DNA of 28,425 nucleotides from Saccoglossus kowalevskii (lineage: Eukaryota; Hemichordata; Enteropneusta; Harrimaniidae). The position numbers were made by a program, and so were the translations under genes. Positions 21,601-28,154 of the stretch are shown here, in pieces. Location of the stretch: assembly GCF_000003605.2 (NCBI RefSeq), contig NW_003123406.1, positions 471,886-500,310 on the forward strand. The letters are read 5' to 3'. Numbering within the stretch: the stretch's first letter is position 1; every line of letters starts with the position of its first letter. The notes under the pieces were generated by a model. It was not told the DNA's origin. It searched no databases and saw nothing but the letters and a program-made list of their open reading frames with translations.

Positions 21601-22018
21601 CCATGATCTTCAAAACATTATACATGTAATTATCAACATCACGCAATATATCAATGTTCATCAATTAAGTAGTACTTCTTTCATTTCACCCCTAATGATC
21701 ACAATTTCACAATGGCTATGTGTGTTCATCAGCATTTTAAAACTATTTCTGAAAAATAAAACAATATAAGTATATATTGTAAATTGTGACAACAATTGAT
21801 TGTAGCCTTCACATTGCTAATGAAGTGAAAAAATGCAATTCTATAGTGTAAACTGACAATTTAGAATCGGAAAATTATGTACGCGCGTTGATTAGCATCA
21901 AGTGATACTGTTTGATATGCGTATTAACTTATTCATTTATTTATATTTTCATTTGTTCTAGGCAAACAGATTTCAACACGCTGACACTGAAAATGATGAT
22001 ATGGATTGTAATATTTGA
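6295..22018 (+). CDS. Adhesion-GPCR-like receptor gene with lectin/EGF/sushi ectodomain (29 exons seen, 5' end missing)
   Basis: This is a multi-exon gene for a cell-surface receptor. Splicing the 29 exons listed separately gives an open frame of about 1,256 residues from 6295 to the TGA at 22016-22018, with matching phase at every junction. Domain order is SUEL lectin, C-type lectin, EGF x5, EGF-sushi, EGF, HormR, GAIN, GPS, membrane core and basic tail. HormR-GAIN-GPS immediately before a membrane core with GW..P in TM4 and CW in extracellular loop 2 defines the adhesion GPCR family; a SUEL domain also begins latrophilins, but the C-type lectin/EGF/sushi stalk and the lack of an olfactomedin domain separate this gene from them. 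The predicted role is surface recognition of glycans or a protein ligand with signalling through the core; that is inference. The GPS lacks the usual cleavage tripeptide and TM2 is not found, so the gene may be an unconventional receptor or be decaying. The signal-peptide exon upstream of 6295 was not identified. Confidence 0.9.
6640..9339 (+). other. Intron 1 (2.7 kb) with G-run and C-run
   Basis: It begins GTGAGT and ends CATCCCAG. It contains a 12-base G run (6686-6697), a 13-base C run (7256-7268), a possible alternative first exon (8175-8232) and a CAACA-type simple repeat at about 9278-9304. Nothing else recognised. Confidence 0.7.
8175..8232 (+). CDS. Candidate alternative first exon encoding a signal peptide
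   Basis: An ATG with A at -3 and G at +4 starts MVCLINLRLFVAVCFLNVA, a short hydrophobic leader with a small-residue end. A potential donor (CCA|GTTTGT) would end the exon in phase 1, exactly matching the C-type lectin exon at 9340 and giving ..NVAS-ACVCPDGW. The TM7 exon of this gene also uses a GTTTGT donor. If used, this exon would make a secretory-leader isoform lacking the SUEL domain. Without transcript data it could be a coincidence. Confidence 0.35.
9340..9560 (+). CDS. Receptor exon: C-type lectin domain, first half
   Basis: Enters in phase 1 and leaves in phase 0 (CTT|GTGAGT). It encodes CVCPDGW.FFGSSCYWF, then W.EAS.YC....ASLAVPND.KEN.FL and ends at NAWVGC, the start of a long-form C-type lectin fold (N-terminal Cys pair, helices, and the position of the usual WIG motif as WVG). 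Confidence 0.92.
9784..9964 (+). CDS. Receptor exon: C-type lectin domain, second half
   Basis: Phase 0 to phase 1 (TATG|GTAAAA). It encodes WIPGLPNDFTNHDC, then EQWSRDLCTRSHPFICE, the C-terminal half of the lectin fold with the closing Cys residues and the PFICE end. The usual sugar/calcium motifs are altered: GLPN replaces G(E/Q)P(N/D) and WSRD replaces WND, so classical calcium-dependent sugar binding is doubtful. Confidence 0.92.
10043..10070 (+). repeat. (TTTA)n microsatellite forming an acceptor tract
   Basis: TTTA repeats directly before the TTTTAG acceptor of the EGF 1 exon. Confidence 0.85.
10077..10196 (+). CDS. Receptor exon: calcium-binding EGF 1
   Basis: A 120-base phase 1-1 exon. 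It starts with DIDEC (calcium-binding consensus), has six Cys and the ASN-hydroxylation pattern C.N....Y.C. Its acceptor tract is an unusual (TTTA)n repeat (10043-10070) directly before TTTTAG. Confidence 0.94.
10302..10421 (+). CDS. Receptor exon: calcium-binding EGF 2
   Basis: A 120-base phase 1-1 exon with DIDEC, six Cys and C.N....Y.C. It differs from the EGF4 exon (11037-11156) at one base only, a silent change in the first Asp codon. Confidence 0.95.
10744..10863 (+). CDS. Receptor exon: calcium-binding EGF 3
   Basis: A 120-base phase 1-1 exon with DIDEC, six Cys and C.N....Y.C. The acceptor (TATGTTGAAG) is poor in pyrimidines, so this exon could be inefficiently spliced or skipped; skipping would keep the frame. 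Confidence 0.88.
11037..11156 (+). CDS. Receptor exon: calcium-binding EGF 4 (near-identical to EGF 2)
   Basis: A 120-base phase 1-1 exon, 119/120 identical to 10302-10421, preceded by a good TTTATTTCAG acceptor. The homology continues into the following intron. Confidence 0.95.
11453..11569 (+). CDS. Receptor exon: EGF 5 with altered calcium site
   Basis: A 117-base phase 1-1 exon with six Cys. The consensus DIDEC is DIDKC here, so the calcium-ligand Glu is lost, and the loop before GYEG is one residue shorter than in EGF 1-4. Confidence 0.93.
11588..11917. repeat. Foldback (MITE-like) repeat, copy B, in intron
   Basis: Second copy of the element at 1064-1404. The left part aligns directly from ATGGGGGCCGCC; the CGAACACCTAATT block near 11785 and CTTGAAACCAAAAATTG downstream match the hairpin arms of copy A. 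It lies 18 bases after the EGF5 donor, in the intron before the EGF-sushi exon. Confidence 0.72.
11918..12538 (+). other. Remainder of the intron between EGF5 and EGF-sushi exons
   Basis: AT-rich, no further element recognised; it ends in CATTTCAG. Confidence 0.6.
12539..12766 (+). CDS. Receptor exon: truncated EGF 6 fused to a sushi (CCP) domain
   Basis: A 228-base phase 1-1 exon. It starts DINEC and gives four EGF Cys up to SYKC; the next Cys (GCKLL) is followed by a sushi pattern: C-21 residues-C-13-C-11-C with G.W...FP.C at the end. Eight Cys are present where a full EGF plus full sushi would need ten, so the last EGF disulphide seems lost and the fifth Cys probably serves as the first sushi Cys. 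The first sushi loop is short. Confidence 0.88.
12767..13501 (+). other. Intron between EGF-sushi and EGF 7 exons
   Basis: AT-rich; GTAGAT donor and TATTTTGCAG acceptor. No element recognised. Confidence 0.7.
13502..13663 (+). CDS. Receptor exon: EGF 7 and linker
   Basis: A 162-base phase 1-1 exon: DIDEC, CSVNEVC, C.N..SSYECHC, then EC, giving a calcium-binding EGF in the fibulin/fibrillin style, followed by about 14 residues of linker that lead to the HormR domain. Confidence 0.92.
13899..14006 (+). CDS. Receptor exon: hormone-receptor motif (HormR), first half
   Basis: A 108-base phase 1-1 exon. It encodes VCPVDTS...QWPATTS...TAWFKCPSETKG, matching the W..T..G..A...CP core of HormR domains found before GAIN in many adhesion GPCRs. 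Confidence 0.88.
14169..14263 (+). CDS. Receptor exon: HormR second half and start of GAIN
   Basis: Phase 1 to phase 0. It encodes RRYCNADGKWERPDTSDC, the closing HormR pattern (R.C...G.W..PD.S.C), then the first helix leading to GAIN. The donor is AAT|GTATGG. Confidence 0.88.
14394..14570 (+). CDS. Receptor exon: GAIN subdomain A
   Basis: Phase 0-0, 59 codons. NITDPAQATVILRNVSNI and LSGDVHMTALILDSL match the helical GAIN A region (IT......A..LSN.T.......L...D...AL..L). Confidence 0.88.
14571..15107 (+). other. Intron between GAIN exons
   Basis: It holds a more GC-rich stretch around 14712-15010 with a 74-codon open frame on - (14809-15033) that I could not assign; it may be an insertion. 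Confidence 0.55.
15108..15170 (+). CDS. Receptor exon: GAIN helix, followed by a GC donor
   Basis: Phase 0-0, 21 codons (EFINLVDYLMDLQTVWTELQ.), a GAIN A helix. The exon ends AAAAG|GCAAGT. The downstream exon is open only in phase 0, which requires the GC donor; the GT four bases later would shift the frame into stops. Confidence 0.85.
15171..16419 (+). other. GC-AG intron, 1.25 kb
   Basis: Donor AAG|GCAAGT, acceptor ATATCTAG. The body is AT-rich with no recognised element. Confidence 0.75.
16420..16540 (+). CDS. Receptor exon: GAIN subdomain A end / B start
   Basis: Phase 0 to phase 1. It encodes SLLLETLGRFGDTVYDF, the LL..LE.F helix, then GENITLPGENI, the I.L...NI strand at the A/B boundary. 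Its acceptor lies just after the in-frame TAG that closes the frame upstream. Confidence 0.85.
16621..16776 (+). CDS. Receptor exon: GAIN subdomain B
   Basis: A 156-base phase 1-1 exon after CTCTTTTGTTAG. It encodes FGRFVLDGSQVDMDFFPG and a Ser/Thr/Pro-rich loop, consistent with GAIN B strands and an insertion. Confidence 0.86.
16777..17171 (+). other. Intron with purine-rich tract
   Basis: A purine-only tract (GA/GGGA repeats) lies at about 17054-17084; otherwise AT-rich. Confidence 0.65.
17172..17247 (+). CDS. Receptor exon: GAIN B strand
   Basis: Phase 1 to phase 2, encoding LGVVTYIFKYPNGVLPSI, matching the V.F..Y....L strand pair of GAIN B. The donor is ATCG|GTGTGT. Confidence 0.82.
17287..17444. 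mobile_element. TTAA-flanked miniature inverted-repeat transposon
   Basis: A 150-base element (17291-17440) with near-perfect terminal inverted repeats of about 28 bases: the left end starts AGCGGGGAGTCGTCAC, the right end finishes GTGACGACCCTCCCGCT. It is flanked by TTAA on both sides (17287-17290 and 17441-17444), the target duplication of piggyBac- and Kolobok-type transposons. It has no coding capacity and sits in a GAIN intron. Confidence 0.85.
17597..17753 (+). CDS. Receptor exon: GAIN B strands
   Basis: Phase 2 to phase 0 (ATCAAG|GTTAGT). It encodes NTAVLSVSVYPTSVRD, then VVKMKLYEIK, matching the V.S.SV......L...V.I.F.H strands just before the GPS. Confidence 0.86.
18029..18078 (+). 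CDS. Receptor exon: GPS motif, first part
   Basis: Phase 0 to phase 2, 50 bases: DGYNPICSYMNLDARY, holding the first GPS Cys. The next intron starts with an AT dinucleotide repeat (18085-18102). Confidence 0.82.
18085..18102. repeat. (AT)n microsatellite
   Basis: Nine AT units, starting six bases after the donor of the first GPS exon. Confidence 0.9.
18269..18395 (+). CDS. Receptor exon: GPS motif with altered cleavage site
   Basis: Phase 2 to phase 0. It encodes IWESSSC, then WQYTDCQCNRFGSFAVIM. The two Trp and the Cys spacing follow the GPS consensus (W....C.......W...T.C.CN...SFAVLM), but the H-L/M-T/S cleavage tripeptide is R-F-G. The catalytic His and the nucleophile are both gone, so self-cleavage is not expected. 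Confidence 0.9.
18396..18886 (+). other. Intron between GPS and TM1 exons
   Basis: GTATGT donor, CATATTTCAG acceptor. No element recognised. Confidence 0.65.
18887..18984 (+). CDS. Receptor exon: TM1
   Basis: Phase 0 to phase 2, ending CCCAG|GTGAGT. After a short linker it encodes VITTIAGVLSAVMIFMTFVM, one hydrophobic helix ending in LCIPR, where TM1 of adhesion GPCRs stands. Confidence 0.88.
19197..19313 (+). CDS. Receptor exon: TM3 (start uncertain; TM2 not found)
   Basis: Phase 2-2 if it starts at 19197. It encodes TFLMHYTLLVNSMWMLNTSI.LL, matching TM3 (LHYF.L..F.WML.EG..L). Joining 18984 to 19197 is in frame but leaves out TM2. The same frame continues upstream through LYC (the expected TM3-top Cys, 19186-19194) to another acceptor, TATTTTGCAG ending at 19094, preceded by a TACTAAC branch-point sequence, but that extension has in-frame TAA codons at 19159-19161 and 19177-19179. 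Confidence 0.75.
19474..19566 (+). CDS. Receptor exon: TM4
   Basis: A 93-base phase 2-2 exon: VVYFVSGWAVPLVIVCACFY. GW..P is the adhesion GPCR TM4 signature. Donor AACAG|GTTAGA. Confidence 0.9.
19724..19790 (+). CDS. Receptor exon: extracellular loop 2 and start of TM5
   Basis: Phase 2 to phase 0. It begins with S-CW (ECL2 Cys-Trp of adhesion GPCRs) and runs into the hydrophobic GIATMIIT. Donor GTAAGT. Confidence 0.88.
20110..20195 (+). CDS. Receptor exon: TM5 end and intracellular loop 3
   Basis: Phase 0 to phase 2. It encodes IASIILSLVYYNF, completing TM5, then the polar loop EFAGNKWGIEEQKL. Confidence 0.86.
20311..20440 (+). CDS. Receptor exon: TM6 and first half of TM7
   Basis: Phase 2 to phase 0 after a strong CTCTCCCAG acceptor. 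RSTILLTASFTVCRVAGFIV is TM6, lacking the usual conserved Trp; KYVFAGAIFVE starts TM7. Confidence 0.88.
20575..20616 (+). CDS. Receptor exon: second half of TM7 (42 bases)
   Basis: A phase 0-0 microexon-sized exon: GSVVFLCFIAINNE, matching the QG..IF...C..N.EV end of TM7. Acceptor TATTTTGCAG, donor GAG|GTTTGT. Confidence 0.87.
20667..20693. repeat. (AT)n microsatellite
   Basis: About 13 AT units in the intron between the TM7 and tail exons. Confidence 0.9.
20745..20960 (+). CDS. Receptor exon: cytoplasmic tail, basic helical region
   Basis: Phase 0-0, 72 codons. Directly after TM7 it encodes a Lys/Arg/Gln/Glu-rich stretch (for example RTRKLLRLKQEAETKRLF) that looks like a continuous amphipathic helix, then RSNRVVDLFTH before the GTGAGT donor. 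Confidence 0.85.
20961..21961 (+). other. Last intron of the receptor gene
   Basis: 1.0 kb, AT-rich, ending TTTGTTCTAG. Nothing recognised. Confidence 0.65.
21962..22018 (+). CDS. Receptor exon: acidic C-terminus and stop
   Basis: Phase 0. It encodes ANRFQHADTENDDMDCNI and the TGA stop at 22016-22018. The tail ends acidic, with no PDZ-ligand-like end. Confidence 0.82.
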   Translation, partial: ANRFQHADTENDDMDCNI

Positions 22019-22611
22019 TTAGGACCAATTATTTAATAATTACCTGATATTGTTACGATCGGCAATGATTTTGATTTGTTCTATTGTTTGAATTCCTTGT
22101 TTATTATTGATTACTAATCAGTATACGTTTTAAACAAAATTACACATGATATGATTATGATTATATATGATTATAGTTTAGATTGAGTTATAAATTCATT
22201 TATTTATGTGTAATATTCAGCAGTGTATTGTCATGATTGGGTTACGCCATATTGTTACGTCCTGGGCTGCCAATTTTATGAAAATTTTCATTTGATTATG
22301 ACTGATATAGGAGCGTGGGGATAATCGGAAGTTAATCGACTTGTTGTATTCCCACGATATGTGCACATGTTAACCAGTCCGGATTTGGATCGGTAAGAGA
22401 AAGTTGAGGACCCTAATATCTTGTTTCTAACCTGGTTAACAATGATGGAATCCTTAAAATTATTATATTAATATTATTCAATCAGTGTGTTTTTAACATT
22501 TTTCGTGTGTGATTTACTATACATTTTCTGAGACGGGGCAAATGTTGTATGTCGCTAATTGTTGAGATCTATGTAAATTGTCATTATGAGAATGTAGGTA
22601 TAGTCAATAAA
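22019..22611 (+). other. Probable 3' UTR of the receptor gene with AATAAA
   Basis: AT-rich with no open frame. A canonical AATAAA lies at 22606-22611; cleavage is expected within about 30 bases after it. Confidence 0.65.
22606..22611 (+). terminator. Poly(A) signal of the receptor gene
   Basis: AATAAA about 590 bases after the stop codon. Confidence 0.6.
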
Positions 22612-22635
22612 TATATGTAAAATCTGAAATACGAG

Positions 22636-22641
22636 TTTATT
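22636..22641 (-). terminator. Poly(A) signal of the converging minus-strand gene
   Basis: TTTATT on + reads AATAAA on -, about 260 bases after the proposed minus-strand stop codon. Confidence 0.5.
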
Positions 22642-22903
22642 TTGTGTATCCGCATAACCTCTATAGAATATATAATGTTAACAAATGATGCCTGATCCAA
22701 GCTGGAACCTGTATAGAATGCATATCGAGGTATGAGATACTGACTATATAAAGTAGACATATAATCGAAATTAAACAGAATAATCCAACTATTTTTATAT
22801 CCTCCTCTCATGTTTCCCCAACACACCTTCATCATTTCCAAGAACGTGTCCGGCATTCATGCCTACTTCCAAACGACTTATTTAGACACTTCAGCTTCCT
22901 TCA

Positions 22904-23025
22904 TCAAAAAGGCTTCTCGTAAAACTTCCCATTGTCCTGAATTTGGTGTTGTATATAGCCTGGAAAAATTATAGCATTGACAATGGAAAAACCCAATTTG
23001 TGTGGCAATACTGGTACATGCCCTT
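22904..23025 (-). CDS. Probable terminal exon of an unrecognised minus-strand gene
   Basis: On the minus strand a strong acceptor (TATTTTTTTTAG) precedes a phase-1 frame of 39 codons beginning GHVPVLPHKLGFSIVNAIIF and ending NGKFYEKPF before TGA (22904-22906). Composition looks coding, with a hydrophobic middle, and an AATAAA follows on the same strand. I do not recognise the family. An overlapping alternative exon (22878-22959, frame ending EAEVSK, after a TTTTTCCAG acceptor) is also open, so the choice is not certain. Upstream exons were not found. Confidence 0.5.
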
Positions 23026-23871
23026 CTAAAAAAAATAGATAATAATATATTCCAAAGCGAACAATTGTTTTTAATTTGCATAATTTTTCCTGAGAATCGT
23101 CCGGTAATATTTACAACCATGGCTCTTCTTGTGTTGGTCTTTAAATTATTTGTTAAGTATTATTCATTTATCAGCACAGGAGAGGTATGGTTCGTCGCAG
23201 TATGGAAACTGACGCCAATCGATAAGTTTATTACAGTTTCGTGAAAGCGAAAATGGCGACAAACACGGAAAGAGCTATGAACCAAAGCTAAATGTGATCG
23301 TATCAATGGTGGGCCAGTTAACGGACTAAAGTATGGACCCCATCATGCCTTGGATTTTGCACCATCTACAAGAGGGTTTAAAAAAACGGAATGGTATTCC
23401 CAAATCTCGACTTAATAAAGTGTTAATTAATGACTAGTTTACATTATACAGAGTAACTTTTGTCCACGTAAACAATACGGCTAACCAACAACAATGGGGT
23501 AATTTTACTAATTTCATTTGAGGACGCCCCAAACCCTAAAAGTAAACTATTGTGTTATAATGCAAATAGTATATCCTTGTCCTTTAACCTTTTCACCACC
23601 AGTTCCCTCTTTTCATCACAAATGCACAAAATAGTCCCGTTTATAGGTCAGCACTTTCCTTCAGAAGATTTGGACAAATATACCCAGATTTGTTGAGTAA
23701 AATCTGAAAATTTACTCAAATTTTGTGTTGGCTCCAAAATTATGGTTCATTTCCAGAAATATTGAAGAATAAAATAAAATGCAGAAAAATTCTGGCGTTG
23801 AAAAGGTTAATTTGTGCAATCAAGGCATCTAACATACAGCTTTCCTCGATCACCTAAATGCAGCTTGAGCT
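23026..23871. other. AT-rich sequence, nothing recognised
   Basis: Probably intron of the minus-strand gene. No element recognised. Confidence 0.4.
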
Positions 23872-24595
23872 TCTAAATCCAACACTCATAATACTGTTAC
23901 AGCAAAATGCCCGACGTCTACACTGAGCACGAGTGTTAAAGTTGAAGAAATATTTTACCAACATAGGTTCAAGACAATGTACCCGCAGTCGCCTTTGAAT
24001 GCCAGAACAATTTATCTGCCAGAAAATATTCACAAGAACGACCAGTTTGTTGCAGACCTGGGCGAGATAAGAGATTTAATTGGACCTTACGATTCACCTC
24101 CAATACCAACTTTCTGCATTAACCCACTGGCTTGGTTGGGGGAAAGTATTTTAAGAAACTATGACTGATCATTGACATTTCAGCATCACATGACAGAACA
24201 CACGTGCCTGGCCCTAATAGTGCAAGAGACATTCTACAAAATACATCGATGTTAGATGCAAACAATTCAATGTATACATTTTATGAGCAGATACTTTTGC
24301 ACCCTGTTAAATGGAACAATCCAGATCAAACCTGAAAATATTTCACTCATTGTAGGATAGCAGAGCATGGATTGAATGTGAAGTGTGTCCTTAATATACT
24401 GGATAATATCCCTACCGTGGATAAATTGACCATTTTCCATTCACTGCGAGAATCACGCGTTATGCGTGTAATGGATGTAGAAACAGGACAAACAAAGGTC
24501 ATAACATCGCGTGGGATTCCACAAACGTGAAAGTATTTTTGGGATATTTCCATGCTTAATAATGTGCTGTACACAATTGATGATAGGTAATTTCG
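23872..24595 (+). pseudogene. Decayed intronless coding-like stretch, family unknown
   Basis: One frame is open from about 23869 through TMYPQSPLNARTIYLPEN and FVADLGEIRDLIGPYDSP to a TGA at 24166-24168. After a frameshift near 24165 a second frame continues through HVPGPNSARDILQNTSMLD and LNVKCVLNILDNIPTVDKLT to about 24592, interrupted only by two TGA codons, each in a Q-T-stop-K-Y-F context where the original was perhaps Trp. This looks like a single degraded protein without introns, such as a retrocopy or a transposon-encoded gene. I do not recognise it. Confidence 0.45.
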
Positions 24596-24609
24596 ATGAA
24601 GTAAGGGAC

Positions 24610-24789
24610 GACGTCAAAAGATTGCGGCTGATCTGCACTGGCTCGGAAGATGAATTCTGATTGGCTAAAAAAACAAAAAAACTTGTGGCGTTGAATGCAC
24701 GTTCATTGTCAGTATTGTTATGCAAATTCAAACTAGCTAATCATTTACAACCTTCCGAGCCAGTGCAGATTAGCCCAAAGATTGATGTC
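24610..24789. repeat. Palindromic MITE-like element
   Basis: The left arm (24610-24649) and right arm (24752-24789) are inverted repeats; the block ATCTGCACTGGCTCGGAAG is matched exactly by CTTCCGAGCCAGTGCAGAT. The arms continue inward more weakly. The total is 180 bases with no coding capacity. Target-site duplication not resolved. Confidence 0.75.
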
Positions 24790-27700
24790 TAATAAAAATA
24801 CTTATTTGCTTTAGTTTAGGGGTGGGGGGGTTTTGACCTCAAAAAGTTTCCATCCTACAAAAACGATTTTATTTTTTAATGAAGTCAACAAAATCTTGGA
24901 GTATTTGTAGTTTGGTCCGAGTGTAAATATGAGCATCAAATGAGGTCAATTTCTAGGCATGGACCTAGAACATGCACAGAACCCAGAAAAGTAGTTTGCG
25001 CACGCGTATATTCCCTTCATTATTTCATCTTGAACGGCTGAAGGTTTGGTGGCTGGGTTTTTTCTGGGCGCGAGTTAGTAAGACACCATGATCAATATTT
25101 ATCAATTAAGTTTCAGTGGGGGGTTTGGGAAAAAACTAAAGGAATTAAGTTATTTATCCTACATTGAACTTTTGATGTTGTCCCTAAGGGTATTCGAAAG
25201 CAATCTTCTGTCGAAGATCGGCCGGTCAATGTGAGCTACGAAATAAAAAAATTAGAGTTCAAAATCAAATTGTTCGATTTTTGCAGCAGACGTTCGACGC
25301 ACGTCTTCATGCAACTCGCGAGATCTCGCAGTTGAACGGGAAATCACCTATTTATGGAAACTGGTGTGTTCATGCAAAGATGTCAATCTGCAAATTACTT
25401 GTCTTGTCAATTGTCTTATCTCAAAAAAACGTTTTAGACAACCTTCTACCCTGTGCTCCACCTAATTTTACCATATAAAAAAGATTCCTGCCTTATTTTG
25501 GACAACTTTAAACTCCTTTGCCCTTTTCAATATACATGCTTGGCCTGTAAGTAAATTGTTCGGCTCTCAGGTCAACTTCACCGTACAGGATATAATGCCA
25601 TTCAACTGTATGTTCATGGAAAACTTGAAGTCATTCCAAACATGCCTGGCATTCAAACTTTTTTTCATGTGCCTTCCACAACATTCTGCCTTCTAAGAGT
25701 AGTCTTCCCAGAAAACGTTGGGTCTGATTCTCTAACTAAACTAAAAATATACTCCAAAAAATAAATGCCAATGCTTACTTTGTAGAAAATCAACCAAGGG
25801 GGTATCCTAGAAAATTATAAATGGTCAGTAAACACACATAGTAAACAAGTCTGTTTTGGGGACTGCAAAAGGACAGCAAAAGACACATAATAGGTTACTG
25901 GACACTTCCAGTGATATGGAAAGGTTTTATTTTTTGTAACAAATAGTGGACTTTCACTAATCTGAAATTGACAGAAAGTATCATGTCTGGACAGTGTACA
26001 ATGAGTAGCAAGTTCAGTAATATGAAAACTGAGAGGTTTGTATTCAGTAGATTCGCACAAGTTATGTATAAACCCACCTTTAAGAGAGTTGCACCTGTCA
26101 TCCGATTTATTATGCCCAGAAATTGCCTAAGCATTAGAGTTGCGTTCCCACTTTACAAATCTGAGAGATGCCATCTTCCGACCAAGATAAAAAAAATGTG
26201 GATGGGTAAATGTGAAATTAACTGCAGAACATGAACAGGTTTCTTTTCGGTTCTTGAAGAGTTGTATGATTGTATAACAGAAACAAACCCCCAGTAATTT
26301 CAAAATGAATTGTCTGGATATTTACTTACATATATCATATTTCTCTTAGCAATACCAAAATGATTTTCACACATTTTATGTTCCATCTTGTTCTGGGAGT
26401 AATGTTCCACAAATTAGCAAAATGGGAGATTAACGAAAACAACAAGTTTAGTTCAAATTAACGAGTAGTTACAATAGGCAAACAACAATAACCAACCTGC
26501 ATGCTTAGGCATGAACGAAAACGGTATTAATGTCTTACATGATACTGACAGACAAGCTGCAAAATAAAATCAAGACACGTACAGAATAAACAACCAAAAT
26601 CATTAATGACATGAATGGAGAATCAAAACCTGCAAATTTTCCTTTGACAATCTGAATCTTGCTCATTAATTTAGAAATGAAAAGTTTCTCCCAAAAAGTA
26701 AGTGTTCACCATCAAAGGATTAGTTTAAACAATTTTTGAATCTGGTCCCAGTAAATACAACAGAGGTATGAAGAGTATAGTATATTTTGAACATTGATAG
26801 ATTAGTTTTCAGGGTTTTGCAGTAAATATTGGCAGAGAAGTTGGCCCTATGCTGCTAAATGTTAAATACCCTGTAATTGATCTTTAGACAACTAACAATT
26901 TGTTACTCACAATATTCGTTTTCGTACAGACACAACAAATTGCAATATTACCAAAATTATTCATGATTCTGTCTTGAGCTGGGAATAATTAAAATGTACG
27001 AATTGAAACAGGTGTGATTGCTTTAATTGCTAGCTTAAATGGACTATTTTCACCCAACAAAGAAAAGATGCTTTGTGCATCAACATTCCAATCACATTAA
27101 TTATGTTCTATATAAAATAGACATGTCCTTGAAACTCAGTGGAAACTTTTAACATAAAAAGTGATAATTTCTATCAAGAGACGCATACTGCTATCTAATT
27201 CTTTGAGCATTATAAATTTTGGTGAAACACTTAGCATATTTATGTGTTCATTCTCCTGCTCAAAATTTCCGAAAATTTTTAGTTTTTGACAGTTGATTCA
27301 GAACTCAGAATTAAAAATAAAATAACAACATTACTAGATTAGCTATACGCTGATTTGTGATTGGTCTTGCGACCCGGATAATAAGTGTATTATTAATTTT
27401 ATAGAGTAATAAAATTTATGAAAAATATTACATTCAAGTATTAAATTTATTTTGGTATTCAAGCATAATTCAGTGACAGGATAATTCAATTTGTGCATTT
27501 TTAGTTTTTCTAAATATTAAAAATTTCAACAAATGAAGAAAACTCTGAGAGACATCACTGATGTACAAACCCACACATAAACCATAACGATCGAATTTAT
27601 GGTTTTTATTTGTACACACAGAAGAAAAATAAAATATTATAAATTTTGGTGATTTCAGAGGAACATTTGAGTGATGTCATTCAGAAGATTAATATTTGAT

Positions 27701-28076
27701 GTGAAAATGACACAAACTTTGATTTATCAGAAAGGGCAACAGCCTGCGAGTCACGTACAATTTATTTTCTTGTGATGTCAAATACAGTTTGATGTATAAT
27801 AATCATGGCCCTCCAATCAGTATCTAAACCAGCTCCCTCTAGTGGCAGCATTTGACCATGACAGAACATAACATGGTGATGAAGAATAAGGTAATGCATC
27901 CTGGGTAACAAAACAACCACTGCATTGTGAATTGTGGTCTATGAAAATAATTGCAATGCATGTGTGAATAAACCCCTCCCTGCCCAAATAAAATTTTACC
28001 GAAAAAAAACAAACATAAGAGCTACAAATGGTCATTACAATTTCTCTTCTAGCCAGGATAGAACATTAATCCAGTC
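24790..28076. other. AT-rich non-coding sequence
   Basis: No exon, RNA gene or clear transposon was recognised over 3.3 kb. The part next to 28076 is probably the 3' UTR of the minus-strand exon at 28077-28154, with TTTATT (AATAAA on -) at 27760-27765 as one candidate signal. Confidence 0.4.
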
Positions 28077-28154
28077 TTATTTGCGTCCACCTTCTGCACC
28101 TCCTGCTGGTTCTGTAGCTGCATCTGAAGCTGCCTCTTTTGCCTTAGTAGCAGC
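28077..28154 (-). CDS. Probable minus-strand exon, unrecognised, two frames open
   Basis: A good minus-strand acceptor (TATCTGTTTTGACAG) precedes 26 codons reading AATKAKEAASDAATEPAGG..EGGRK and TAA (28077-28079) in phase 0. In phase 2 the same DNA reads RQKRQLQMQLQNQQEVQ and stays open to a TAG further downstream. A possible preceding exon runs off the window (28397-28425, donor CTG|GTAAAT): in phase 0 it reads PFHHQFL, in phase 2 YLFTTSSW, which would look like the end of a membrane helix. The frame cannot be settled here. Confidence 0.35.
   Translation of the reverse strand, partial: AATKAKEAASDAATEPAGGAEGGRK

Noticed and set aside
25895-26234. Overlapping open frames on both strands at 25.8-26.2 kb
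   Set aside because: No domain, no splice context and low-complexity composition; treated as chance.
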